Assembly: GCF_009828925.2 (NCBI RefSeq)
Contig: NZ_WUTY02000002.1
Location: 310,001-374,000 of the forward strand
Length of the DNA: 64,000 bases
Reading direction: 5' to 3'
Origin: Methylicorpusculum oleiharenae
GTDB lineage: Bacteria; Pseudomonadota; Gammaproteobacteria; Methylococcales; Methylomonadaceae
The translations under genes were made by a program, and so were the position numbers. The notes below the pieces were generated by a model. It did no database searches. It was not told where the DNA came from and was given only the letters and a program-made list of their open reading frames with translations. Below, one piece after another: positions 1-8,599 of this stretch. Each line of letters begins with the position of its first letter. The first letter of the stretch is position 1.

Positions 1-2
1 CA

Positions 3-245
3 TCCTTACACTGTCCGCTGGGCGACGGTTACATGACCCCGGCCACCGTCCACTTCGACCAAGCGGCTATGGTATACCAAGCCCGCGCCAAAACTCTGGA
101 GACGGCTTTCCTCGCCAATCCTAAGCGATTCAAAGGAAAGTGCCCGCTGCCACCCGAGTTGCCCAACGCTGCTTGGATCAATCCGCCTACTAATACAAAA
201 GGAGAAACTTGGCCCATAAATACACATCAGCTAGATACTAAATAA
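3..245 (+). CDS. C-terminal part of an IS3-type transposase (integrase core), cut by the window edge
   Basis: The frame is open from the window start and ends at TAA 243-245. The stretch SLHCPLGDGYMTPATVHF, then a linker and ERF/KCPLPPELPNAAWINPP-like text, matches the usual tail of DDE transposases of the IS3 type, where a 'MTP.DVH' block is followed by '.ERF.GK.P.PP.LP..AWIN'. That family reading is from memory of the motif, not a search. The catalytic DDE residues would lie upstream, outside the window, so I cannot say whether the element is intact. No inverted repeat of the element could be recognised downstream. Confidence 0.6.
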   Translation, partial: SLHCPLGDGYMTPATVHFDQAAMVYQARAKTLETAFLANPKRFKGKCPLPPELPNAAWINPPTNTKGETWPINTHQLDTK

Positions 246-265
246 AACAACTGGGTGTCTCAAAG

Positions 266-541
266 TCATTGACACATTCCAGCCGTGTCATTACCGACAC
301 TAATAATCCCTCCTGTTCCTTCTAAATAAAAAATACCCACTGAACTCGCGTCGATTCTCATATTCCAGGCGTTACCTGGTAATAAGGGGGAAATGGCCTC
401 TGATTGTATGTCTAATGTCTGATCGGGGTGAGGAACGGTTTGTGCACTCGGGTTGAAAGTATAAGTACCAAAATATTTATCTCCGCTATTGAACAGCGAG
501 TGCCGCGATTCAAATTCTCCGGAAAAATAATACGTTAGCAT
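266..541 (-). CDS. Hypothetical 91-aa protein
   Basis: The ORF has an ATG start at 541 and TGA at 266. The protein is rich in Ser, Gly, Thr and aromatic residues (SGEFESRHSLFNSGDKYFGT; SSVGIFYLEGTGGIISVGND), a beta-rich composition seen in extracellular or PEP-CTERM-type proteins. It has no signal peptide or sorting motif. It may be a fragment of a longer exported protein truncated when the neighbouring transposase arrived. Function unknown. Confidence 0.35.
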   Translation of the reverse strand: MLTYYFSGEFESRHSLFNSGDKYFGTYTFNPSAQTVPHPDQTLDIQSEAISPLLPGNAWNMRIDASSVGIFYLEGTGGIISVGNDTAGMCQ

Positions 542-930
542 GCGAACTCACTAGCAACGCCAGGACATTCACTATCAAAGAAACGAGTGCTTGTTTGTAT
601 TTATGTAATAGTCATTGATCGGACCTCATAAGATTCAGTTGTTGCTATTGTTGATATTGAAAAAGACAGCCGACAGTCAAAAATTTTTGATTAGCAAGAT
701 ATTTCAGCTTAATTCATAAACCCGTCATGCCCGTCAAGAAATGAGCGTCCAGAGCCATAGATGGTAAGCTTCGAGCTATCAATGGGGTCTGGATTTCGGC
801 AATTCCCTGCTGAAATGACGTGATCGACAACCGATAAAGAGTTAGAACTGAAACAACTTGCTAATCAGGTCGATTTTAAATTTTGATTTAACGACAGCTC
901 CATCATAAAATCGACATCGGGCCAACCGCA
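542..930. other. Non-coding stretch with a degenerate REP-like inverted repeat (about 723-817)
   Basis: No gene is supported here. About 95 bp begin with CGTCATGCCCGTCAAGAAAT and end with CTGCTGAAATGACG. The two ends are imperfectly inverted, and the right half contains GGGTCTGGATTTCGGCAATT. This resembles the dispersed 'CGTCAT..TCCAGA / TCTGGATT..ATGACG' intergenic repeats common in gammaproteobacterial genomes; that comparison is from memory. The rest is AT-rich and presumably holds the promoter of the LuxR-type gene. Confidence 0.4.
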
Positions 931-946
931 TCACCCATATGGGTGA
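931..946. promoter_or_regulatory. Perfect 16-bp palindrome upstream of the LuxR-type regulator
   Basis: TCACCCATATGGGTGA is a perfect inverted repeat 30 bp before the preferred ATG (976) of the regulator; an alternative GTG (943) lies inside it. LuxR-type dimers bind 16-20 bp palindromes of this shape, so an autoregulatory site is a reasonable inference. It is not a canonical lux box. Confidence 0.45.
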
Positions 947-975
947 TCAATAAAATTGCGTTTTGGGGCAGCTTC

Positions 976-2094
976 ATGTCTGAAGAATCATTGGATCATG
1001 TTATTAGCGCGTTATATGAAGCGGTTCTCGAGCCCGATAAATGGCAGGAGGCTGTTGGGTTGTGTGGTCAATTTGCTGGGGGTATTGATGCGCAAATGTT
1101 AACCATCGACAAAATTCAAAATCGAGTGCTCTTTGCCGTGATAGCCGGAGAGGCCTTTCCTTTGCAATTTAATCTCGATTATGAACAGCACTATGTCAAG
1201 ATAGATCCACATGTAACTCTGCTGCGTAACGCGAAAGTCCATGAGTGGAATTTTTGCCAGCGAACGATATTCCCCGGTGTAGTCAATAGGAGTGAGTTTT
1301 ATCAGGATTTTTTACTGCCCCGAGGCCTTGGCTACGCGCTGCTGGCGGTGGTCGACGAAGATGAAAGTAGCATGACGTCTTTTGTTGCCATGCGGTCAAA
1401 TGAGATGCGACCCTTCGATTCCGACAATAAAATGGACGCGTTACGATTTAGTTCGCATCTGCAACGAGCAATACGGATGCAGCAAAAAATGACAGGTTTG
1501 CTAAACCAGGTCGACTTAGGTGCTATGGCTATTGATGCATTGGCCATGGCGATATTGATAGTGGATGATTCAGGCAGAATTTTGCATCTCAATCAGAAAA
1601 CGGAAGAGTTGTTTAAAGCCCCTGCCTCCGGTCTAAAAAGCCGTTTTGGATGCATCACGACTACTGAGCAAAACCAAAAGCACAAATTGAACAAATTGAT
1701 TTTCGATGCTACTCGAACGCCTGCCTTCGGAGGAGCTATGGAATTGGGTTTAGCCGAACCAAGACATCTTTATGTAATACCGATGTCTGCCAGTTCTCCA
1801 TTTATCCGAGATTGGCAAAGACCCCTTGCTTTAGTTGTAGTGACCGATAATCGAAACAATTTGTCAGCACTGACCTTAACAGGACGACTTTATAATTTAA
1901 CTCAAGCTGAATTGCGAGTTGCGTCTGCACTCCTGGCTGGTAATTCACCAGAAGAATACGCGTTAGAATTCGGTGTAAAGCTAAATACGGTTCGAACTCA
2001 GCTTAAAAGTTTGTTTTCAAAAACGGGAACGCGCAGGCAATCGGAATTAGTGGCTGTTTTAGGTCGAACGCCTCCGTTAAAAAACGGCGATTAA
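976..2094 (+). CDS. LuxR-family transcriptional regulator (C-terminal HTH)
   Basis: A predicted DNA-binding regulator of about 372 aa. The C-terminal 65 residues have LuxR/FixJ-type HTH features: LTQAELRVASALLAGNSPEE, then an LNTVRTQLKSLFSKTGTRRQ recognition region. The N-terminal ~180 residues look like the sensory region of regulators that start 'LDHVISALYEAVLEPDKW', and a PAS-like segment (MAILIVDDSGRILHLNQKTE) sits at about residues 190-215. I prefer ATG 976 because GGGG lies 8 nt upstream. GTG 943 is possible but overlaps the palindrome at 931-946. The gene stands alone and its ligand is unknown. Confidence 0.85.
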   Translation: MSEESLDHVISALYEAVLEPDKWQEAVGLCGQFAGGIDAQMLTIDKIQNRVLFAVIAGEAFPLQFNLDYEQHYVKIDPHVTLLRNAKVHEWNFCQRTIFPGVVNRSEFYQDFLLPRGLGYALLAVVDEDESSMTSFVAMRSNEMRPFDSDNKMDALRFSSHLQRAIRMQQKMTGLLNQVDLGAMAIDALAMAILIVDDSGRILHLNQKTEELFKAPASGLKSRFGCITTTEQNQKHKLNKLIFDATRTPAFGGAMELGLAEPRHLYVIPMSASSPFIRDWQRPLALVVVTDNRNNLSALTLTGRLYNLTQAELRVASALLAGNSPEEYALEFGVKLNTVRTQLKSLFSKTGTRRQSELVAVLGRTPPLKNGD

Positions 2095-2298
2095 ATTCAT
2101 TGTTATTGATTTGTTTTTCATCTGTTCAGGCCTGAAGATTTAACAAAGAGAGTTGTTCAGGTCTTTCAATCGGAACTGGGGTTCATAGCTATTAGTTTAT
2201 TTATATCCTCAGGCAAGACCGCTTAGATGACCGTGCGGCCGATAAAGTGCGTAACTACGGTCAGAATAAAATAAATAACTTTAATCTGTGTTTCCTAT

Positions 2299-2739
2299 TC
2301 AGCATATTCCGGACCGCACATCTTCACCTTGCTGGGCGCCAAGCTGTAAGCCCTGGTCGGTTATCAGCCAGCCTTTCAGGCCTTTCTTGATCCAGCCCAG
2401 TTCCGACAGGATGTAATTCATTTTATTGGGCGATAACTCGAAGTGTTTGCCAATAGCCGTTGCGGTAATGAACTTTTGATTCGATGCTTCAGCTTTTGGA
2501 GAGGGGCTACCCGCCGTTTGTCCGAAATTGAAATCGACATCGCTTGGCCAGGCCGCATATTTACCGTGTTTCCCGGTTAAATAGACGCCACCTAAGCTGA
2601 GACCTGTATCGGTTAACATCCATTGATCGTTTTCTTTTTTGAGCAAACCCTGTGTATTTAATTGGGCGAATAATTCGGTGGGGGTAATACCGCGTTGTTT
2701 GGCTAATTGGGTGGTGGAAAGTTTACTGACGTCTGTCAT
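2299..2739 (-). CDS. Small protein with two tandem winged-helix-like repeats
   Basis: The 146-aa product contains two similar ~45-residue units. The first (residues ~8-52) reads TTQLAKQRGITPTELFAQLN then LTDTGLSLGG. The second (residues ~88-135) reads TATAIGKHFELSPNKMNYIL then ITDQGLQLGA. Each looks like a DNA-binding helix-turn-helix plus wing, as in phage antirepressor or regulator domains. It lies 78 bp downstream of the helicase gene on the same strand and is probably co-transcribed. The role is unknown; a DNA-binding accessory of the helicase is inference. Confidence 0.7.
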   Translation of the reverse strand: MTDVSKLSTTQLAKQRGITPTELFAQLNTQGLLKKENDQWMLTDTGLSLGGVYLTGKHGKYAAWPSDVDFNFGQTAGSPSPKAEASNQKFITATAIGKHFELSPNKMNYILSELGWIKKGLKGWLITDQGLQLGAQQGEDVRSGIC

Positions 2740-2817
2740 CCTGGTAGTTCCTTAATATCCTCTGGTTAGCAATGCTGATGAGTGTAGTAAAAAAACTGAA
2801 AATACACCCTGTATCTT

Positions 2818-5800
2818 CTAGTGGATATGTTTAGCGGTTTTCAGATCAATGAACTGCTCAGTGTGCTTACAAGAAAACTCGGAATCTTTCCGGAAATGTG
2901 AACACCCCCAAAACTCGCCATAGGGACCTTTTCTGATGCTCATTTTTCCGCCACATGCAGGACAAACCGGCTCGACATAATCGCAGCGTTTGTTTTCGCA
3001 AACCCGGAACCGGCCTTTTTCACGCATGCCGCTGCCGCACCATTGGCAGGCTGTTTCGGTATGCGTGCACAGCGGATACTGGCTGCATCCAAAAAAACTG
3101 CCGTGCTTGCTGTCCCTGGCCACCATATAACCCGTTTCGCATTCACTGCACAGAATGTCGGCGATCTTGTCCTGAAAACCCTCTCCGGTAAATTCGTCAA
3201 CGTTAATCTCGTAGCACTGATCAACTAACTCGCGGACAAAATCAGAAGCCTTATTGGCATCGCTGATCAAATACACATGATGTCTCGCACGAGTCAGCGC
3301 GACATAGAACAAACGGCGTTCCTCGGCGTGAGCGAATTCTTCCGCCTTCGGCAAGAGCAGTTCCAATAACGGATGCGTCGCATTCTCCGAAGGTAAGCCG
3401 TGCTTGCCTTTTTCCAAGCCTAACACGACCACATAATCGGCTTCCTTGCCCTTCGAGCCGTGTACCGTCATAAACTGCAGTCTCAGATGAGGGAACTGTT
3501 GCTTCAAGCTTCGCAGCTCCGGTTTCTTGAAGTTGAACCGGGCTAAAATCAATACACTGGCCTGCTTTGTGGCTGTTGCTTTCGCGTTGATTGCCGATAA
3601 GGCGGCATCCAATCCCACCTGAACCTGATTGGTCTTGATTAACGAGACTGCAGCGCCTGCAATGACCGAGTGGCTTTGAATCTGTTTAGCAATTTGCGTC
3701 GGGTTTTGCATGACAAACCGGGAGGCCACCGCACCGATCTTGTTGTTGAACCGGAAGGTAAGATCCAGAATACTGATCGCAGTATCGCCAAAGTGCTGTT
3801 CAAACGCTTTGGTAAGGGTGACATCGCTCCCGGTAAAACGGTAAATCGACTGCCAGTCATCGCCCACGCAAAACAAGCCGCTGTCGGGGTTTTGCGCCAA
3901 TAAGCCCTTGACCAGTCTCGCCCGGTTCGCCGATATGTCCTGAAATTCGTCTACCAGAATATAGCTGTACGGCGACCGGTAACGCCCGGCTTCCACATAG
4001 TCTATGGCTTTGCCGACCATGTCATCAAAATCGATGGTGTCGGTATCGCGCAATTGCTGTTGATAGGCTTCATGAATCGGATCGAACAAAAATGCCGCCG
4101 CCTGCATGCGACTATGATCCTCATGCTGCCTAGCCAGAGCCACCAGACGTTTGATGTCCGAACCTGCGGCTTTGAACAAACCCAGCATCTGTGCCATCAA
4201 TTGACTGAATTGGGACACCTGCCCCAACTGGTTCAACTGATGAAGCAATTCATTATTGGGTACCGGATTAAACGCGACGCCAGCATCTTTGAGCCGCTGT
4301 TCCAGCGCTTGCGTCAATAGGCCTTGCTGTTTCTGATAACTGTAGGTTTCGATCAGGCGGGTTTTGTGTTTCAGATGCAAAGCCCGTTTCCAGGCCATCC
4401 CTTCCAAATACTTTTGCCGGTCGATAAACGGCGGCGTTTGGTTCTGTTCATTGACGGCAAAATGTTCGATATAAATGCCGTAATCGGGCAGATAGAAATC
4501 CGGTTGATACGCACGATAATCCGGCCCTGAGGTGTTCACCTGGTAATTGGCTTCATACTGATAAGCCACGCCTTGCCGGTACAGAAAGTTAGCGATTTCG
4601 CATTCCTCATAGCTTTTCACCAGCTCGCCCTGAAGCGTGCGTATATCGTTTTCCAGAATATACTGATTGTATTCGCCCAGGCTGTTAAAGTTAAAAACGC
4701 TTTTGAACGGATAACTGTAATACAGGAAATAAGACACTAACCGCGACTTATACTGCTCGTCCTGCAACAGCCGCTGAACCTGATCATCAACAAACTTAGC
4801 GCGCAAATGATCGTCTTCCGCCATCTTATTAATCTGCGGTACCACCCCTTCAACCTCAGCGATAATGTGCATGCCCAGACTGTGAAAGGTTTTCACTGTC
4901 AGCTTGTCGATGCGCAGCTTTGCCTGAATACGCTCATCCATTTCATCGGCAGCCTTACGCGCGTAGGCCAACATCAGGATTTGTTCTGGCTGTGCATGCC
5001 CGGCTTTGATTAAATAACCGGCCCGCCCGATCATGGTACTGGTTTTACCGGTACCTGCTCCGGCTAACACCAGATTATGCCGTTCATCAATCACGCAGGC
5101 CCGGCGCTGATTAGCCGTTAACGGATTGCTTTCCACACCATCGAAAAAAGCCCCGAATGACTTCATTTGACGCTCTACATAAACTTCGTTCAGCCGGTCA
5201 ATCGCAGCCTGGCCATGGTTTAACAGTGGCCGGATAAATTGCAGTTCCTGTGCCGCATCGGCAGGCAAAAAACGTTGCATGTCCTTGCGTTGTATTCCTC
5301 TGGCCACTACTTCATGAGCATTCAGCCATTGCCTGGCCACGGCCTGACGGATATAACGATGCCCGGAAAACAGCACCTGAGCTTGTTGAAAAGCCGTTTG
5401 TATTTCCGGAACCAAGCGTTGATAAAACTCGACGAGGTAATGTTGAGAGGCTTTATCCAAACCGGCTTTTAACCGGCGAGACTGCTTTTTATTTATACCC
5501 CCGATGCGGATAATCTTGCCGTTCTCCAGGTGAACCGCCAACACATCCCAGAAAAGGCCGCGCTCTACCACTATGCCCGTGCCTATGGCAAGGTAAGGTA
5601 CGTCCTTTCTGACGAGTCCATCCATCAATAAAATGCCGTCATCCACTACCGAAAATGAGTCATAGTCGCAATGTGCAGCGAATAAAGAGGCTAACCAGCT
5701 GATCGGGTAACTGGCGGTTGCGGTGGGTGATTTTTTCAAAGACAGTTCCTTTGCGTGTGTGCCTGGTAGGACGACTTGATAGTCATTTTTCGCGTGGTTC

Positions 5801-5892
5801 GAATTAATTATCGGAACCCGCTGGAGAGTATAGCAAACGGCTGTTTCTATCCGCCAAAACGCATGGTCATTACCCGCCCGATAAACACCCAC
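2818..5892 (-). CDS. UvrD/HelD-like superfamily 1 DNA helicase with C-terminal topoisomerase-type zinc ribbons
   Basis: A predicted ATP-dependent 3'-5' DNA helicase of 1024 aa. Visible motifs are Walker A AGAGTGKTSTMIGRA (residues ~275-290), Walker B YILVDEFQDIS (~643), motif V TVHGSKGKEADYVVVLGLEK (~800) and motif VI RRLFYVALTRAR (~865). After residue ~905 come three or four Cys-rich ribbons (CSEC..GCSQYPLC, CQWCG..CENKRCDY, CPACGG..GCSH) of the topoisomerase I type. E. coli helicase IV is the nearest classic relative but is about 340 aa shorter and lacks these ribbons. The first ~60 residues are poorly conserved-looking, so the true start may be later. The gene is divergent from umuDC. Confidence 0.88.
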   Translation of the reverse strand: MGVYRAGNDHAFWRIETAVCYTLQRVPIINSNHAKNDYQVVLPGTHAKELSLKKSPTATASYPISWLASLFAAHCDYDSFSVVDDGILLMDGLVRKDVPYLAIGTGIVVERGLFWDVLAVHLENGKIIRIGGINKKQSRRLKAGLDKASQHYLVEFYQRLVPEIQTAFQQAQVLFSGHRYIRQAVARQWLNAHEVVARGIQRKDMQRFLPADAAQELQFIRPLLNHGQAAIDRLNEVYVERQMKSFGAFFDGVESNPLTANQRRACVIDERHNLVLAGAGTGKTSTMIGRAGYLIKAGHAQPEQILMLAYARKAADEMDERIQAKLRIDKLTVKTFHSLGMHIIAEVEGVVPQINKMAEDDHLRAKFVDDQVQRLLQDEQYKSRLVSYFLYYSYPFKSVFNFNSLGEYNQYILENDIRTLQGELVKSYEECEIANFLYRQGVAYQYEANYQVNTSGPDYRAYQPDFYLPDYGIYIEHFAVNEQNQTPPFIDRQKYLEGMAWKRALHLKHKTRLIETYSYQKQQGLLTQALEQRLKDAGVAFNPVPNNELLHQLNQLGQVSQFSQLMAQMLGLFKAAGSDIKRLVALARQHEDHSRMQAAAFLFDPIHEAYQQQLRDTDTIDFDDMVGKAIDYVEAGRYRSPYSYILVDEFQDISANRARLVKGLLAQNPDSGLFCVGDDWQSIYRFTGSDVTLTKAFEQHFGDTAISILDLTFRFNNKIGAVASRFVMQNPTQIAKQIQSHSVIAGAAVSLIKTNQVQVGLDAALSAINAKATATKQASVLILARFNFKKPELRSLKQQFPHLRLQFMTVHGSKGKEADYVVVLGLEKGKHGLPSENATHPLLELLLPKAEEFAHAEERRLFYVALTRARHHVYLISDANKASDFVRELVDQCYEINVDEFTGEGFQDKIADILCSECETGYMVARDSKHGSFFGCSQYPLCTHTETACQWCGSGMREKGRFRVCENKRCDYVEPVCPACGGKMSIRKGPYGEFWGCSHFRKDSEFSCKHTEQFIDLKTAKHIH

Positions 5893-5912
5893 CTGAATTC
5901 TCTTTCACTCTC

Positions 5913-5944
5913 TTTTTGTTTGCTGGACAAAAACAAACTACAAT
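5913..5944 (+). promoter_or_regulatory. Probable umuDC promoter overlapped by an inverted-repeat operator
   Basis: TTGTTT (5916-5921), a 17-bp spacer and TACAAT (5939-5944) form a sigma70-like promoter reading toward umuD. A perfect inverted repeat TTTTTGT-N7-ACAAAAA (5913-5933) covers its -35 element and spacer, as a repressor site would. It is not the enterobacterial LexA box CTGT-N8-ACAG. A different SOS repressor specificity is a possibility, not shown. Confidence 0.45.
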
Positions 5945-5998
5945 AAGAACCAATAGAGAACATAATAGCGTTTTACACACCTCAAAACACGACATCCC

Positions 5999-6433
5999 AT
6001 GCACAGCTTTTCGGACAATATGCTCATCCCTGCACGAACACTGATGCCAGTGGCCTTGCCGCTGTTTTCCGGCAAAGTCGCTGCGGGCTTTCCTTCGCCC
6101 GCCGATGATTATGTCGAGAAAACGCTGGACTTAAACGAGCTGCTGGTACAAAAACCGGCCGCGACGTTCTTTGTGCGCGCGGAAGGCGAATCCATGCTCG
6201 GTGCCGGCATTCATCCCAACGATATTCTGGTGGTCGATCGCTCGCTGGAACCGGTGCCGGGAAGGATCGTGATTTGCGCGCTGAATGGGGAGTTGACGGT
6301 CAAACGCCTGGAGCGCAAAAACGAGCACTGGCAACTTAAAGCAGAGAATCCCAACTATCCGGATATTGTCATTTTCGATACCTTGGAGCTGGTTATTTGG
6401 GGTGTGGTCACCACTGTCATTCACCTGCTGTAA
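5999..6433 (+). CDS. umuD: UmuD-like SOS mutagenesis protein (S24 peptidase)
   Basis: Subunit of DNA polymerase V, activated by RecA-stimulated self-cleavage. The 144-aa length is typical. The catalytic serine lies in AEGESMLGAG (Ser65) and the catalytic lysine in ELTVKRLERK (Lys102). The N-terminal segment VAAGFPSPADDYVEKTLDLN has the usual UmuD cleavage-region look. The stop overlaps the start of umuC by one base (TAATG), so the two are translationally coupled. Confidence 0.93.
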   Translation: MHSFSDNMLIPARTLMPVALPLFSGKVAAGFPSPADDYVEKTLDLNELLVQKPAATFFVRAEGESMLGAGIHPNDILVVDRSLEPVPGRIVICALNGELTVKRLERKNEHWQLKAENPNYPDIVIFDTLELVIWGVVTTVIHLL

Positions 6434-7728
6434 TGCCGCCGCAACGGCTTATCGCCCTGGTCGACTGCAACAACTTCTATGTGAGTTGCGAGCGCGTATT
6501 CAGGCCCGACCTGATCGGCAAGCCGGTTGCCGTCCTCAGCAACAATGACGGCTGCGTCGTCGCCCGCAGCGCCGAAGTAAAGAAATTAGGGATCAAAATG
6601 GGGGTGCCGCTGTTTCAGATTCAGCAATTGGTTAACCAGCACCAGATCCAGCTTTTTTCATCTAATTATTCGTTATATGCCGACATGTCATCACGAGTGA
6701 TGTCTACGTTAGAAGAATTCGCCCCAAATCTTGAAGTGTATTCCATTGATGAGGGCTTCCTGGATTTAACCAGCGTTTACCCTTGTGGCAAAGACCCGAT
6801 TGCTTACGGCCAGCGGATTAGAACAACGGTGGTTCGCACCACCGGCATTCCGGTTTGTGTGGGTATGGGGCCGACCAAAACGCTTGCCAAACTCGCGAAT
6901 TTTGCCGCCAAAAAGTGGCAAAAGACGGACGGCGTGTTGGATCTGTCCGACCCGGTACGCAGGGAAAAACTGATGCGCATCGTGCCGGTCGGCGAAGTGT
7001 GGGGCATAGGTTCGCGCACGACGGCCAAGTTAAACCAGCTGGGCATTCATACCGTTTGGGACCTGGCGTCCCAATCCAGTAAGCGCATTCAAGCCCAGTT
7101 CAATGTTGTGGTGGCCAGAACCGTGATGGAATTGAACGGCATTGCTTGCCTGGCACTGGAAGAAATCGCCCCGGATAAACAGCAGATTGTCTGCTCCAGA
7201 AGTTTTAGCCGCCGCTTAACGGAATACAGCGAGCTGTCGCAGGCCATGGCCGAGTTCTGCAGCCGGGCCGCCGAAAAGCTCCGGAAGCAAGCCTCCGTGA
7301 CCGGCTGCGTTACGATATTTATCCGGACCAGTCCCTTCAACCCAGATGAACCGCAATATCAACGGGCGGCCAGTATCAAGCTGAATGCTGCTACACAAGA
7401 TACACGATCCATCATAGCTACCGCTAACCGTATGCTCAAAGAGCTATACAGGCCAGGCTATAACTATCAGAAATGCGGCGTCCAGCTGAGCCACATCCAA
7501 CCGGAAACCACGCCAGGGCAAATGGATGTATTTGACTCGATAGCTGACGGCCTATCCACTGAAAACCGCCACTTGATGAAAGCCATTGACCAGATCAATC
7601 GGCGCTTTCCGAGAGCTGTTTCTATCGCGGCTACAGGTTTTGATAAAAGCTGGAAGCCAAAGGCGGAGAGGATTTCGCAGCGCTATACAACGGATTGGAG
7701 GGAGTTGGTGGGGGTAAAGTGTGCGTGA
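6433..7728 (+). CDS. umuC: UmuC, Y-family DNA polymerase V catalytic subunit
   Basis: Translesion DNA polymerase of 431 aa. Signature elements are ALVDCNNFYVSCERVF at the N-terminus (metal-binding Asp), the catalytic block VYSIDEGFLDLT (residues ~105) and the PTKTLAKLANFAAKKW fingers/palm segment (~150). The start is ATG 6433; a TTG frame extension upstream only covers the end of umuD. Plasmid-borne umuDC usually protects the replicon and host after DNA damage, and its location next to a repair-type helicase fits. Confidence 0.95.
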   Translation: MPPQRLIALVDCNNFYVSCERVFRPDLIGKPVAVLSNNDGCVVARSAEVKKLGIKMGVPLFQIQQLVNQHQIQLFSSNYSLYADMSSRVMSTLEEFAPNLEVYSIDEGFLDLTSVYPCGKDPIAYGQRIRTTVVRTTGIPVCVGMGPTKTLAKLANFAAKKWQKTDGVLDLSDPVRREKLMRIVPVGEVWGIGSRTTAKLNQLGIHTVWDLASQSSKRIQAQFNVVVARTVMELNGIACLALEEIAPDKQQIVCSRSFSRRLTEYSELSQAMAEFCSRAAEKLRKQASVTGCVTIFIRTSPFNPDEPQYQRAASIKLNAATQDTRSIIATANRMLKELYRPGYNYQKCGVQLSHIQPETTPGQMDVFDSIADGLSTENRHLMKAIDQINRRFPRAVSIAATGFDKSWKPKAERISQRYTTDWRELVGVKCA

Positions 7729-7869
7729 AATAGATGGCTGTTGAGGACAAGTTGCGACCTATTGCTTCATGTATTCAATTACTGCAAACTCATCCTTACC
7801 GCCCAATAACACTTCTCTCCGGTGATATAATGGGAAACTTGTTAGGCTTCACACTCCACATTGAACACT

Positions 7870-8583
7870 ATGATTTACGATAATCCAGCCGAACGTCTTC
7901 ACAACATACTTGAGAAAGGCTGAACTATTAAAAACGACGCTCAATGTCGCCGAGCGTGGTGTGATTTGTTCGCTATTGACCCTAGCAACGCTGATGAATT
8001 CTTTTCAAAATTAGGGAAGGTCATGGCACTCCCGCGTGAAACGATAACCATACTCAACACAAACTTTCCTCGGCAAGTCAAAGCAGCTAACCACTGGCGT
8101 GCGCAGATTGATGCTGCTTTCAACAATCAAAATCTCGGAGGACAGTTGTCGACACTCATAAGTCATATCGATCACAACACAGTCAATCAGCTATCACTGA
8201 CCGCAGATCTCATTGAATCTAGAATTTCCTCAAAAATTGTAAGCGACCAAGAACTGAACGCTATCCTTGCAGATTTTGGAGAACTTATTAAAGCTATTGA
8301 CGAAAGTGACCTTTCTTCTTCTCTCAAAAATTACTTAACTAGAGAACTGACAGATTTGCAGTTCCACATCAAAGACTATGGTGTTTCTGGGGCGTTGCCA
8401 ATACTTAAGCAAGCCGAATCAATGATGGGCCATGTTTTAGTAGACCCAGAATACAAGTCTTTTTTGACAAACCATGACCTCGGGAAGCGTCTCCTCGAAA
8501 ATCTAAACGCAGCCGCAGCGTTGTTAACCATAGCACTACAACTTCCACAATTGGGGACGATTTTCTCAGTATTTATCAAGTAA
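7870..8583 (+). pseudogene. Hypothetical protein gene interrupted by an in-frame TGA at codon 18
   Basis: ATG 7870 begins MIYDNPAERLHNILEKG, then TGA (7921-7923), and the same frame continues TIKNDAQCRRAWCDLFAIDP for 220 more codons to 8583. The text on both sides of the stop reads as coherent protein, and no frame change is needed. I infer a nonsense mutation, a sequencing error or readthrough. A shorter protein could start at TTG 7966 (205 aa, mostly alpha-helical, hydrophobic C-terminus). No known function. Confidence 0.6.
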
Positions 8584-8599
8584 GGCATAACCTTATTCG

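Noticed and set aside
2125-2136. Palindrome TTCAGGCCTGAA after the LuxR-type gene
   Set aside because: Only 12 bp, in a non-coding gap, with no T-run to make a terminator; not enough to call a site.
7921-7923. Selenocysteine codon
   Set aside because: No SECIS-like hairpin follows and the flanking residues do not resemble a known selenoprotein; nonsense mutation is simpler.
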